Part shown: piece after piece, positions 1 to 7,343 of the stretch
Layout of the letters: each line of letters begins with the position of its first letter
Numbering within the stretch: position 1 is the first letter of the stretch
Assembly: GCA_027486765.1 (NCBI GenBank)
Contig: JAIXOO010000067.1
Location: 1 to 44,968, forward strand
Reading direction: 5' to 3'
From: Saprospiraceae bacterium
Lineage (GTDB): Bacteria; Bacteroidota; Bacteroidia; Chitinophagales; Saprospiraceae
DNA length: 44,968 nucleotides
The notes under the pieces: model-generated
Told to the model about the DNA's origin: nothing
The model's database searches: none
What the model saw: only the letters and a program-made list of their open reading frames with translations
Translations under genes and position numbers: made by a program

Positions 1-222
1 CATACCCGCTCTATTCAAGATGTAGTCTGTTTCCACAATTTCCCAAATGCTATCTGAACAATGTTGGTCGTGTTATTTTTGTAGAGTCATTTTGAAAGCT
101 TGTGTAATCAATGCCAAGTTCAAGAAGATCGACTATGCCTCCAGCAAGAATCGTTTTTTTTTTATGAGATAGTAATTCGGTGAAGAGTAATGCTATTCTT
201 CACCTTTTTTTATTCTAGACCT
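1..222 (+). repeat. Repeat R, copy 1 (partial, cut by window start)
   Basis: This stretch is near-identical to the left-central part of R copies 2-4, from the run beginning CATACCCGCTCTAT through the plus-strand terminator near 179-211. Similarity is lost just after the terminator, where the 3' end of the universal stress gene begins. The half of R that carries the minus-strand peptide unit is therefore absent here. The true left end lies outside the window. Confidence 0.85.
88..211 (+). ncRNA. Candidate small RNA of repeat R (copy 1)
   Basis: A -7-like box TATTTTTG (74-81) is followed about 125 nt later by a hairpin with GGTGAAG/CTTCACC arms and a T-run (179-211), a good intrinsic terminator. 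The same arrangement is kept in the other three copies. No clear -33 TTTG is seen, and no ORF spans the interval. The RNA is inferred from promoter and terminator signals and their conservation only. Confidence 0.35.
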
Positions 223-239
223 ATTTCAAATTTCCTTCT

Positions 240-1094
240 CTAGCAAAAGGGTACGCCTAGAAAGTCCTCCAAATAGAGTATCATCATGGGTGTATTGGTA
301 GAAATGGCCATGTTTTGAATGACACTTGTGTATAATAAACTTTCCCAAAAGCTACGGTCTCTGCTGATAAAAACCATCAGGTCGATCCGATGCGCTTCGC
401 GGTATTTTTCCAACTCTTTGATGATGTCCCAACCATACAGGGAATGCGTTTGGTAAGACAAGTTGGGGCTGATTGAAGAGAATAGCTGATTCCAGTTGAT
501 GTCCTCCACGTTACTCTCCCCCTCATATCCAACGTTGTCGATGTGTACAAAATGAGTGGCAGCCTCAACCTGAAGGGCAAAATCAGTGGCCTCTCCGATC
601 ATCCAGGCCGTCATCGATCGAAAGTTGCTGGTGTACATGATGCGCTCGATACCCATCCAGGATGCTTCACGGGGCACCAGCACAACCGGGCAATGCGCCT
701 TGGTCGCTACATTGAGGGATGTGGAGCCATAAATCCTGGATAAAAAATCCTGCAATCCGGTGGTTCCAATCACGATCAAATCGGTATGCTCTTGCCCGGA
801 CAGTTCCAATAAACTATCGACCGCATTGCCCCTCAGGATCTGGGTTTTTACTTTATTTTTTGTGATGATACCCGCGCCGATATCGCTCTCCTGGATAAAT
901 ACATCCAGTTGGGTTTCTTCAGTTCCGACGAGGGGATCAAAATTCTCCCCTGAAGTGGGAAAAAAGTATTCCCTAACGTGCACTACGGTCAAGGTAGCCT
1001 CAAGCGCTGCAGCCAGCCCTTGGGCATATTGGAAAGCATTGCGGGCAGTGACTGAAAAATCAGTTGGAACAATAATGTTTTTGATCTTTTCCAT
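240..1094 (-). CDS. Universal stress protein (tandem UspA domains)
   Basis: A 284-aa protein with two Usp domains in tandem. The first opens KNIIVPTDFSVTARNAFQYA and contains the nucleotide-binding style stretch DLIVIGTTGLQDFLSR, followed by CPVVLVP. The second, more divergent half starts near ERIMYTSNFRS. Usp proteins are cytoplasmic stress and persistence factors, many of which bind ATP. It is a close paralogue of the protein at 20019-20870: most residues are identical over the full length, apart from a short deletion near residue 65 and a different C-terminal tail (LYLEDFLGVPFC). It stands alone rather than in the stress operon that carries its twin, and its 3' end abuts repeat R copy 1, which suggests it arrived here by duplication. 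No copy of the 21-bp motif is seen upstream. Confidence 0.93.
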   Translation of the reverse strand: MEKIKNIIVPTDFSVTARNAFQYAQGLAAALEATLTVVHVREYFFPTSGENFDPLVGTEETQLDVFIQESDIGAGIITKNKVKTQILRGNAVDSLLELSGQEHTDLIVIGTTGLQDFLSRIYGSTSLNVATKAHCPVVLVPREASWMGIERIMYTSNFRSMTAWMIGEATDFALQVEAATHFVHIDNVGYEGESNVEDINWNQLFSSISPNLSYQTHSLYGWDIIKELEKYREAHRIDLMVFISRDRSFWESLLYTSVIQNMAISTNTPMMILYLEDFLGVPFC

Positions 1095-1125
1095 TAATGT
1101 TGCGCCTAAGTAGTGGGGCAGAAAT

Positions 1126-1214
1126 AAATGTTCATTTTACCTGAGCCAGAGGATTAGATAAGACACTTAAATTGAAGCGTTTACTTATCTAATCCTCTGG
1201 CAAAATGAACATTT
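1126..1214. repeat. Long near-perfect inverted repeat
   Basis: Arms AAATGTTCATTTT (1126-1138) plus GCCAGAGGATTAGATAAG (1145-1162) are mirrored by CTTATCTAATCCTCTGGC (1184-1201) plus AAAATGAACATTT (1202-1214). The loop is 21 nt and there is a 6-nt bulge in the left arm. A T-run follows on the plus strand. It lies between the usp start and the end of the response-regulator gene. It could act as a terminator for the minus-strand regulator operon or be a small palindromic element. Confidence 0.85.
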
Positions 1215-1309
1215 GTTTTTTTATCGCCCCCTAAAGGAGAACGGATGTAAATCTGGTGTTGTTCCTCGTTTTAGGGAACCAAAGTGGCCTCTCCAAAACG
1301 AGGAAGCGT

Positions 1310-1948
1310 TCAATTTTCTTGACTCTTGCGTTTGTTGATGATTCGTTTCAACTGCTGGCGGCTGTTGACTCCCAATTGCTTGTAGATGTTTTTCACATGG
1401 TAGCGCACTCCATTGATAGTCATCGACAACAAATCTGCTATGGCTTGATAGCTCATTCCATCTGCAATCATCCGCATGATGCTGTGTTCCTGATTGCTGA
1501 GATCCCACTGTGAGGTTATTGCAGTAGGCTGGAAATAGTTCACCAAATGGCGAGCAGCTACCGGACTCAGCGGGGTTTCATCGTTCTCCAGTGCGTACAC
1601 CAGTTTGGTTTCCAATTCAGCTGGGGAGATGTTTTTGTTCAAAAATCCGGTTACCCCATAACTGAGCGCTTGAAGAAGTGCTTCTTCATCATCCAGCACC
1701 GAAAAAATGATGATTTTTGATTCGGGGATCCGTTGACGAATCAGCGGAATCCCATCTATACCAGACTTATCGTAAAGGATAATGTCCAGCAAAACGAGAT
1801 CGATTTTCAAAAAATCGCGGTGAAATTTGACAAATTTCTCGACCGTATCTACAGCCAACACGCAGTCGATTTTTTCAGAATCCTGAAAAAATTCTGAAAA
1901 CTCCTTGCGCAACACCGGACAATCTTCAATAATGGCAATATTGTACAT
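1310..1948 (-). CDS. NarL/FixJ-family response regulator
   Basis: A 212-aa two-component response regulator. Residues 1-120 form the receiver domain: acidic pocket IIEDC, phospho-acceptor Asp55 in LVLLDIILYD, and conserved Lys105 in GFLNKN. Residues 147-205 form a LuxR-type helix-turn-helix (LSNQEHSIMRMIADGMSYQAIADLL ... VRYHVKNIYKQLGV, described piecewise). I start it at the ATG at 1948 because MYNIAIIEDC is the canonical receiver opening; the in-frame extension to 1990 adds 14 unconvincing residues. It lies 48 bp downstream of the histidine kinase gene on the same strand, so the two probably form a cognate pair. Target genes are not evident. Confidence 0.93.
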   Translation of the reverse strand: MYNIAIIEDCPVLRKEFSEFFQDSEKIDCVLAVDTVEKFVKFHRDFLKIDLVLLDIILYDKSGIDGIPLIRQRIPESKIIIFSVLDDEEALLQALSYGVTGFLNKNISPAELETKLVYALENDETPLSPVAARHLVNYFQPTAITSQWDLSNQEHSIMRMIADGMSYQAIADLLSMTINGVRYHVKNIYKQLGVNSRQQLKRIINKRKSQEN

Positions 1949-1996
1949 AACAAAAAGATATAAGTTTGTTGAAAATGAACAACTAATCAATTATGC

Positions 1997-3154
1997 TTAA
2001 AAAGGAACAACCAAATGAACATGCTGAGAATTAGAGTCCTGGTTAAAATCCAACTCTCCCTTAATTTTGAGCAAGCGGCTCGAAATGTTGTCAAGCCCAT
2101 AGTGGTCATCGTCATCCTCGGGTTTGGAGATCAAGGTGGCTGGGGGTTTTGAAAAATGGTTGTGGATATTGAAGATCAGACGCGAGTCCTTCCAATAAAT
2201 GTCGATTTGAATATTTACTGACGCGGTATGCTTGATCATATTGGTCAGGAGTTCCTGAACAACCATCAGCACCAAGTGGTTGGTCTGAGGGTTGATGACC
2301 TGATGTGGCCAACGTTTCCGATCCAGTATGTTTAGCTCAACAGGTACAAGGGGAGTGATGGCCTTTTCAGTAAAGTTTTGGACTTTGGCCAATAAGGTAT
2401 CTACATTGTTGTGGCTGGGGTCAAATGCCCAGATAATGTTACTGATGACCTGCATACAGTCCATGGCCAATTCTCTCAATCGAACATTGCGTTGTGCTTG
2501 CCTTTCGGGGCATTTTGCGGGAGTAGTCAACTGATCAGACAACATTTTAAGGGCATAAAGCCGACTGCTCAGGTTGTCGTGTAAGTCCGATACCACTTGT
2601 GCACGAAAATTGAATTCCCGCAACCTTAATGCCTTGCGGAATTGGCAAATACCATAGGCCAGAAGTGCGACGCTACCCACGCAAAGGGACGACCAAAAAA
2701 CCAATAAATCAAGCAGCCTGAAATTTAGATTAAGGCTGTACTCTCGGTGCATTACACTTCTGAGCCTGGTTGGCTGATTAAATGAAGAATTGCGCCCATT
2801 AGGAGGAATATTTACCCGGTGTAAAAACAGGCGTTTATCCGCAGGACCTATGCGTTTAAGGGCAACTTGCCGAGAAGTACTTCCGGCATTGTTCGCATGA
2901 TTGTCGGATGCGCAAGAATTCTGTTGCCCCGAGTCCCTTAAAAAATGATCCGCACGTGGAAGATAGGAGCACAAATACCCTTGGAACTCAGACTGCCCAA
3001 ATAGTTTGAATCCATTTTCATTGTGAGCTGACCTATCAGTTGGGCGTTGGGCCAGTGATGAATCGAAGCAAACTAAACATCCAATGATACAAGAAAGGCT
3101 TGACCAGACCCTAGAGCTAAAGATACACATAAGTTTTTTTTTAATCTTTTGCAA
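1997..3154 (-). CDS. NarL-type sensor histidine kinase with repeat-derived N-terminus
   Basis: A 385-aa membrane kinase. Residues 1-36 resemble a signal peptide, and one transmembrane segment lies near 146-171. The HisKA_3 H-box SDLHDNLSSRLY places the phospho-acceptor at His192. The ATPase domain shows the N-box ELLTNMIKHT (301-310) and a G-box YGLDNISSRL (352-361). The kinase core is ordinary. The part encoding residues about 40-134 is the odd part: its DNA recurs, decayed, at 4113-4435 and in short form at 6636-6705. It is Ser/Asn/Arg-rich and matches no sensor fold I know. Either the sensor was replaced by rearranged DNA, or this is a genuine short periplasmic segment whose fragments were copied. 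An alternative start is Met135 (2752), just before the TM helix. Confidence 0.8.
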   Translation of the reverse strand: MQKIKKKLMCIFSSRVWSSLSCIIGCLVCFDSSLAQRPTDRSAHNENGFKLFGQSEFQGYLCSYLPRADHFLRDSGQQNSCASDNHANNAGSTSRQVALKRIGPADKRLFLHRVNIPPNGRNSSFNQPTRLRSVMHREYSLNLNFRLLDLLVFWSSLCVGSVALLAYGICQFRKALRLREFNFRAQVVSDLHDNLSSRLYALKMLSDQLTTPAKCPERQAQRNVRLRELAMDCMQVISNIIWAFDPSHNNVDTLLAKVQNFTEKAITPLVPVELNILDRKRWPHQVINPQTNHLVLMVVQELLTNMIKHTASVNIQIDIYWKDSRLIFNIHNHFSKPPATLISKPEDDDDHYGLDNISSRLLKIKGELDFNQDSNSQHVHLVVPF

Positions 3155-3594
3155 AGAAGATTAATTTAACTTAGGAATAGGAAGTGAGCCAGGGCATAGA
3201 ACGTTGGCGAAGCAACCACAGGGTGCGAGCTCCGCAAGCTTTCATCAAGGCTCTAAAAAGAAATTAGAGTGATTAGTCATATGAATCTAGTCGAGTTAAT
3301 TAGGGAGTAGAAAGGTGGGAAAGCTTTACTCAACCGTTTTTTTTTCGAATTTTCGCTAAAAAAACCTAGGAACTCATCAAAGCGCCCTGCTTGAAGGCAT
3401 TGTCACAAATATAACAACACAAAACGATAGATGTTGCATGATTTTCCCAACGTACAAGCATTTTTCATCGAAAAGACATGTTTCATGTAGTCTGAATTTC
3501 AGAAAAGCATACCCGCTCTATCCGAGATGTAGTCTGTTTCCACAATTCCCCGAATGCTATCTAAACAATGTTGGTCGTGGTACTTTTGCAGCGT

Positions 3595-3718
3595 CATTCT
3601 GAAAGCTTGTGTAATCAATGCCAAGTTCAAGAAGATCGACTATTCCTCCAGCAAGATTTGTATTTTTTTTATGAGATATTGATTCGGTGAAGGGTAATTC
3701 TATTCTTCACCTTTTTTA
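3595..3718 (+). ncRNA. Candidate small RNA of repeat R (copy 2)
   Basis: A -7-like TACTTTTG (3581-3588) precedes an ORF-less interval that ends in an intrinsic terminator (GGTGAAG/CTTCACC, 3686-3718). The predicted length of about 124 nt matches copies 1, 3 and 4. Evidence is signal-based; no -33 box was found. Confidence 0.35.
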
Positions 3719-3805
3719 TTTTAGACCTATTCGAAAGGCCGAAGTATTCGATCGATGTTTAAAGAATTGGTAGGTTTTTTTACAAAAATGTAAATTTATA
3801 TTTAA

Positions 3806-3839
3806 ATAAAAAAGAGCTGCCTCCTTAAGAAGACAACTC
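3806..3839 (-). terminator. Intrinsic terminator of the R minus-strand unit (copy 2)
   Basis: Arms GAGCTGCCT (3814-3822) and AGACAACTC (3831-3839) form a 9-bp stem with G-U pairs in the minus-strand RNA. A U-tract follows (complement of the A-run 3806-3813). It lies 35 nt after the stop of the small ORF. Confidence 0.7.
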
Positions 3840-3874
3840 GGATATGAATCATAATCACTTTCTCTTACTGGGGT

Positions 3875-3991
3875 TTAGGTCTTTTTGAGCTCCCTGAAAA
3901 ACCACAAACAAGTAGCATTTAATCCAGAAAACAGCGTCGATTGAATAAAACAATTGCTAATTATTATTTCGATGAACAATATTACAAACAT
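3875..3991 (-). CDS. Small hydrophobic peptide of repeat R (copy 2), 38 aa
   Basis: The ORF begins MFVILFIEIIIS, continues with a hydrophobic stretch and FSGLNAT, and ends with the charged tail RELKKT. The same frame and length occur in copy 3, and a C-terminally shortened version in copy 4. An overlapping alternative frame is open in copies 3 and 4 but carries a stop here, which favours this frame. A promoter-like pair (TTTG-N18-AAGCTTTG) lies about 30 nt upstream and a terminator 35 nt downstream. Size, hydrophobicity with a charged tail, and multicopy arrangement recall type I toxin peptides, but no homology is recognised and translation is unproven. Confidence 0.38.
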   Translation of the reverse strand: MFVILFIEIIISNCFIQSTLFSGLNATCLWFFRELKKT

Positions 3992-4018
3992 ACATATGAA
4001 TAATAAAATTTTGTGCGC

Positions 4019-4048
4019 CAAAGCTTACGCTACGACATGAACCGCAAA
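4019..4048 (-). promoter_or_regulatory. Predicted promoter of the R small peptide (copy 2)
   Basis: On the minus strand TTTG (4045-4048) is followed by an 18-bp spacer and AAGCTTTG (4019-4026), close to the Bacteroidota TTTG-N19-TAnnTTTG consensus. It is conserved at the same place in copies 3 and 4. Confidence 0.5.
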
Positions 4049-4112
4049 CAATCGCTACATGCTTTATGCGTCGAAAGCGAGAAATTGATTTTAGTGTACC
4101 AAGGATTAAAAT

Positions 4113-4435
4113 TCGGTGCATTATGCTTTTGAGCCTGGTTGGCTGATTAAATGGAGAATTGCTCCCAAAGGAGGAACATTTACCTAGTGAAACAGGCGTT
4201 TAACCGCGGGACTTATGCGCTTAATCGCAACTTGCCGAGAAGTACTTCTGGCATTGTCCGCATGATTGTCGGATGCACAAGAATTCTGTTGACCCGAGTC
4301 CCTCTGAGAATGATCCGCACGTGGAAGATAGGAGCACAAATACCCTCGGAACTCAGACTGCCCAAACAATTTAAGTCCATTTTCATTGTACGCTGCCTAT
4401 CAGTTGGGACAGTGATGAATCGAAGCAAACCAACC
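4113..4435 (-). pseudogene. Fragment of the kinase gene 5' region
   Basis: From TCGGTGCATTA to GATGAATCGAAGCAAAC this stretch aligns, in the same orientation, with about 2744-3070 of the histidine kinase gene. Substitutions and small indels break the reading frame, leaving only a 61-aa remnant (4184-4369) that parallels kinase residues about 51-110. No kinase core is present. It is sandwiched exactly between R copies 2 and 3, so it was copied or left behind with R. Confidence 0.75.
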
Positions 4436-4598
4436 TGTTGCATGATTTTTCCAAAGTCCAAGCATTTTACATCACAAAGACATGTTTAATGTAGTCTGAA
4501 TTTCAGAAATGCATACCCGCTCTATTCGAGATGTAGTCTGTTTCCACAATTCCCCGAATGCTATCTGAACAATGTTGGTCGCGTTACTTTTGCAGCGT

Positions 4599-4719
4599 CA
4601 TTCGGAAACTTGTGTAATCAACGCTAAGTTCTAGAAGATCGACTATGCCTCCAGCAAGATTTATTTTTTTTCATGAGATATAGATTCGGTGAAGGGTAAT
4701 TCTATTCTTCACCTTTTTT
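4599..4719 (+). ncRNA. Candidate small RNA of repeat R (copy 3)
   Basis: A -7-like TACTTTTG (4585-4592) and a terminator (GGTGAAG/CTTCACC followed by T6, 4688-4719) bracket about 121 nt without an ORF. Layout is equal to the other copies. Confidence 0.35.
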
Positions 4720-4807
4720 ATTTTAGACCTATTTGAGAAGCCGAGGTATTTGATCAATATTTAAAGAATCAGTACGTTTTTTATAAAAATGTAAATTCAT
4801 GTTTAAA

Positions 4808-4841
4808 TAAAAAAAGAGCTGCCTCCTTACGAAGACAACTC
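4808..4841 (-). terminator. Intrinsic terminator of the R minus-strand unit (copy 3)
   Basis: Arms GAGCTGCCT (4816-4824) and AGACAACTC (4833-4841), with an A-run to the left that gives a U-tract in the minus-strand transcript. In copy 4 both strands of the stem changed together (GAG/CTC to GGG/CCC), which supports the hairpin as functional. Confidence 0.72.
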
Positions 4842-4876
4842 GGATATGAATCATAATCACTTTCTCTTACTGGGGT

Positions 4877-4993
4877 TTAGGTCTTTTTGAGTTCCCTGAA
4901 AACACACAACCAAGTGGCATTTAATCCAGAAAACAGCGTCGAATGAATAAAACAATTGCTGATTATTATTTCGATGAACAATATTACGCACAT
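4877..4993 (-). CDS. Small hydrophobic peptide of repeat R (copy 3), 38 aa
   Basis: Begins MCVILFIEIIIS and ends VFRELKKT; about seven residues differ from the copy-2 peptide and the length is the same. The predicted promoter (5021-5050) would give a leader of about 20 nt, and the terminator lies 35 nt after the stop, so the whole transcription unit is about 200 nt. No homologue is recognised; it could be a membrane-active peptide. Confidence 0.4.
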   Translation of the reverse strand: MCVILFIEIIISNCFIHSTLFSGLNATWLCVFRELKKT

Positions 4994-5020
4994 ATATATG
5001 AATAATAAAATTTTGTACAC

Positions 5021-5050
5021 CAAAGCTTACGCTACCACATAAACCGCAAA
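5021..5050 (-). promoter_or_regulatory. Predicted promoter of the R small peptide (copy 3)
   Basis: Minus-strand TTTG (5047-5050), 18-bp spacer, AAGCTTTG (5021-5028). Identical geometry in all three full R copies. Confidence 0.5.
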
Positions 5051-5108
5051 CAATCACCACATGCTTTATGCTGCGGAATGCGAACAATTGATTTTAGTGT
5101 ACCAAGGA

Positions 5109-5831
5109 TTAAAATGTGGCGATGAGGTCCGTCAGTTTTTTTTTAGCCACTAAAAACTCTGGCGCCAACTGAATGGCCTGCTCGTAAGCTTCTTTGGCCA
5201 ATTGCTTATTCTGAGTCGGATTCAACTTTTCCAGTACCACACCTTTTAAATAAATCAAAGCAGCCTCGACGGGCACCCTCTGGCATTTATTCTCTTGAGT
5301 GTATACCTCCACCCAATCACTCGGAAGATAAGAAAGGGACAATGCGAATTGTACCGTTGAAAGTGCGCTAAACAGCTGATTCAATTCCAATTGCAACTGC
5401 GCCAGAATGTAAGCATGGTGTACATTCCTTGATTTTGGTACCAATCGTTGATATGCCTGGGCTGCCTGAGGTATTTTACCCTGGCTGTGCAAGCTCAGGG
5501 CCAGCATTTCAATGACCGCTACTTTAAAAGAATCTTTTTCAAGCAGTTTGGTGCAAACAGCCTCACATGCGCCGTAATTTTCCATTTTGAGGTATACGTA
5601 AGCCAAACTATCTTGCCAATGGCTGTTTTTCGCTAAGCTGTCAGAAGCCAGCCAATGCTCCAAAATCCCGGCCGCCGTGGCGTAATTCTCCGAGTCAATG
5701 GATTGCCTATACATTTGAGCAATAAATTTTTCTTCCTGGGTATAGTTGCTGCAAGCGCCTAGCAGTGTGCTAAAACACAAAAACAAAAGGCTTTGGTACG
5801 CATTTCGGAAAAGGGAAGACTGCTTTTTCAT
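5109..5831 (-). CDS. TPR-repeat lipoprotein
   Basis: A 240-aa protein with a lipoprotein signal peptide (LLFLCFSTLLGAC, lipidated Cys about residue 27). Helical TPR-like repeats follow: SLAYVYLKMENYGACEAVC, IEMLALSLHSQGKIPQAAQ, and a C-terminal KEAYEQAIQLAPEFLVAKK. TPR lipoproteins act as scaffolds at the inner face of the outer membrane or in the periplasm; the partner is unknown. The stop codon lies within the right end of R copy 3. A 50-60 bp fragment of the same gene reappears at 7409-7461 after R copy 4, so this gene was part of the duplicated segment and its second copy was almost entirely deleted. Confidence 0.82.
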   Translation of the reverse strand: MKKQSSLFRNAYQSLLFLCFSTLLGACSNYTQEEKFIAQMYRQSIDSENYATAAGILEHWLASDSLAKNSHWQDSLAYVYLKMENYGACEAVCTKLLEKDSFKVAVIEMLALSLHSQGKIPQAAQAYQRLVPKSRNVHHAYILAQLQLELNQLFSALSTVQFALSLSYLPSDWVEVYTQENKCQRVPVEAALIYLKGVVLEKLNPTQNKQLAKEAYEQAIQLAPEFLVAKKKLTDLIATF

Positions 5832-6320
5832 GTTATTTAGGCTGATTTTAGGACTGAGTAAATGTAAAATAAAGATAGGGCGATTGTAGCCAATCCATTA
5901 CCCCTGAACATTTGATCACCTAAGCCTACATTTCCAATTTTTAAATGCTACATCAAAATGCAACAGGATTGAGTTGCAAACATACCCACTCGGAAAATAT
6001 TCCAGCCAAACCAAATCCATCAGGATCTGGCTTGGACAGGAATAAATTCATGCATAACATGATGGAAAACTTGGATGTACTTAACAGAGAAAATTACAGT
6101 GTAGTGTTCGTTGTTCTATTGATGGCTGTAGCAAAAAAAAATGTGTGAGCTGCCTAATGTTTACGCTAGCCCCTAATCGATTGTAATCACTGTTTTTCAA
6201 AACTGGGTACGAGCTAATTTTTAATTATCACAGGACAAAATTACTTCAATTCTTAACTGAAAAAACAAATACGGATTCTACTCTTGCTCACTACACAATA
6301 GGTACATTTACAACTACATA
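5832..6320. other. Intergenic stretch, partly duplicated at 7462-7813
   Basis: No convincing gene. Positions about 5992-6348 recur at 7462-7813 with about 90% identity by eye, in the same order relative to TPR and TonB fragments. A 67-codon plus-strand ORF (5945-6148) is not kept open in the second copy, so I do not call it. Confidence 0.7.
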
Positions 6321-6640
6321 CTTGATGTTTTTTTTGCACCTAAATCTGCATATTCGCGCGACACCAACGCAGCTTGGCAACAGATTTGGGACTATGGCAG
6401 TTACACCAATTTGGCACAAGCTTATGCTCATACCAAATACAGTTTTAATGATCGCTTCACCCTCAATGCGGGCATACATTTGCAATATTTTTTCTTGAAT
6501 GCTTCCTCTTCCTTTGAACCGCGTTTGAGGCTGAAATATGAATTGAATAGCAAAAGTAGTTTGAATTTTGGCTATGGTTTGCACGCTCAAATGCAGCCCA
6601 TCAATGTATATTTTTTGCAATCACAAAATGGAGAATTTCG
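6321..6640 (+). pseudogene. TonB-dependent receptor fragment
   Basis: The plus-strand frame reads LDVFFAPKSAYSRDTNAAWQ, then a WDYGSYTNLAQAYAHTKYSF stretch, and later SSFEPRLRLKYELNSKSSL and FGYGLHAQMQPINVYF. These are alternating aromatic beta-strands typical of the C-terminal barrel of CarboxypepD_reg/TonB receptors. It has no start, plug or end: upstream is the duplicated intergenic DNA and downstream it runs into kinase-fragment DNA. It is a decayed internal piece of a gene otherwise absent here. The first 20 bp or so also begin at 7790, where they are cut off by an inverted repeat. Confidence 0.75.
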
Positions 6641-6705
6641 CCCATTAGGAGAAACGTTTACCCGGTGTAAAAACAGGCGTTTATCCACAGGACTCATGCG
6701 CTCAA
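6636..6705 (-). pseudogene. Short kinase-gene fragment
   Basis: About 70 bp (GAATTTCGCCCATTAGGAG to CATGCGCT) match 2784-2853 in the kinase gene and 4150-4220 in the first fragment. It sits immediately left of R copy 4, the same kinase-fragment-then-R order as at 4113-5115. Confidence 0.65.
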
Positions 6706-6885
6706 CAACACAAAGCAAGAGATGTTGCATGTTTTTTCCATAATACAACCATTTTTTATCAAAAATACATGTTTAATGTAGTCTGAATTTCAGAAATGCA
6801 TTCTCGCTCTATCAGAGATGTAGTCTGCTTCCACAATTCCCCAAATGCTATCTGAATAATGTTGGTGGTGTTACTTTTGCAGGCT

Positions 6886-7009
6886 CATTTTGAAAGCTTG
6901 TGTAAATGCAAAGTTCAAGAAGACTGGCTATATGCCTCAAGCAAGAATTTTTTTTTTATGAGATATGATTTGATTCGGTGAAGGGCAATTCTATCCTTCA
7001 CCTTTTTTT
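6886..7009 (+). ncRNA. Candidate small RNA of repeat R (copy 4)
   Basis: TACTTTTG (6872-6879) then about 124 nt to the terminator GGTGAAG/CTTCACC plus T7 (6977-7009). The interval is more diverged than in copies 1-3, yet both end signals are kept. Confidence 0.33.
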
Positions 7010-7097
7010 ATTTCAGACCTATTTGAAATGGATAGGTATCCGATCAATATTTAAAAAATTGGTGTGTTTTTTATAAAAATATGAATTCATGTTTAAA

Positions 7098-7132
7098 TAA
7101 AAAAAGGGCCATCTCCTTATGAAGACAACCCT
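7098..7132 (-). terminator. Intrinsic terminator of the R minus-strand unit (copy 4)
   Basis: Arms AGGGCCATCT (7105-7114) and AGACAACCCT (7123-7132) pair fully in the minus-strand RNA when G-U pairs are allowed. Relative to copy 3 the outer A-U pair became G-C on both sides. Confidence 0.68.
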
Positions 7133-7196
7133 CTATATGAAATCATAATCTCTTTCTTTCACTGGGGCTTAGCTGCTTTTTGAATACCCTGAAAAA

Positions 7197-7286
7197 CTAC
7201 AACCAAGTGGCATTTAATCCAGAAAACAGAATCGGTTGAATAAAACAATTGATGATTATTATTTCGATACACAATATTACAAACAT
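7197..7286 (-). pseudogene. Small hydrophobic peptide of repeat R (copy 4), shortened
   Basis: Starts MFVILCIEIIII and reads FSGLNATWL, then meets TAG after 29 residues, so the charged RELKKT tail of copies 2 and 3 is missing. Promoter and terminator remain. It could be an inactive copy or a shorter variant. Confidence 0.33.
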
Positions 7287-7313
7287 ATATATTAATAATA
7301 AAATTTTGTGTGC

Positions 7314-7343
7314 CAAAGCTTACGCTACCACATAAACCGCAAA
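7314..7343 (-). promoter_or_regulatory. Predicted promoter of the R small peptide (copy 4)
   Basis: Minus-strand TTTG (7340-7343), 18-bp spacer, AAGCTTTG (7314-7321), as in copies 2 and 3. Confidence 0.48.

Larger units (their letters stand above)
3415..4112. repeat. Repeat R, copy 2 (full length, about 698 bp)
   Basis: This copy runs from a shared CAACACAAA...GATGTTGCATG left end to a shared right end TGTACCAAGGATTAAAAT. It is co-linear with copies 3 and 4 throughout. The left neighbour (3155-3414) is AT-rich and unique, holds no ORF I can support, and probably contains the kinase promoter. The right end joins abruptly to a kinase-gene fragment. The copy contains a plus-strand terminator, a minus-strand terminator and a minus-strand small ORF with its own promoter. 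Confidence 0.88.
4436..5115. repeat. Repeat R, copy 3 (full length, about 680 bp)
   Basis: Co-linear with copies 2 and 4. Its right end (GGATTAAAAT) overlaps the stop codon of the TPR lipoprotein gene, so the last codons of that gene and R are contiguous. It contains the same plus terminator (4688-4719), minus terminator (4816-4841), promoter and small ORF. Confidence 0.88.

Noticed and set aside
4857-5087. 76-codon minus-strand frame in R copy 3 and its 73-codon counterpart at 7159-7380
   Set aside because: The same frame is interrupted by a stop in R copy 2, and the predicted promoter lies inside it; the shorter overlapping frame (4877-4993) is more consistent among copies.
5945-6148. 67-codon plus-strand ORF beside the TPR gene
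   Set aside because: The duplicate of this DNA at 7462-7813 does not keep the frame, and the translation has no recognisable features.
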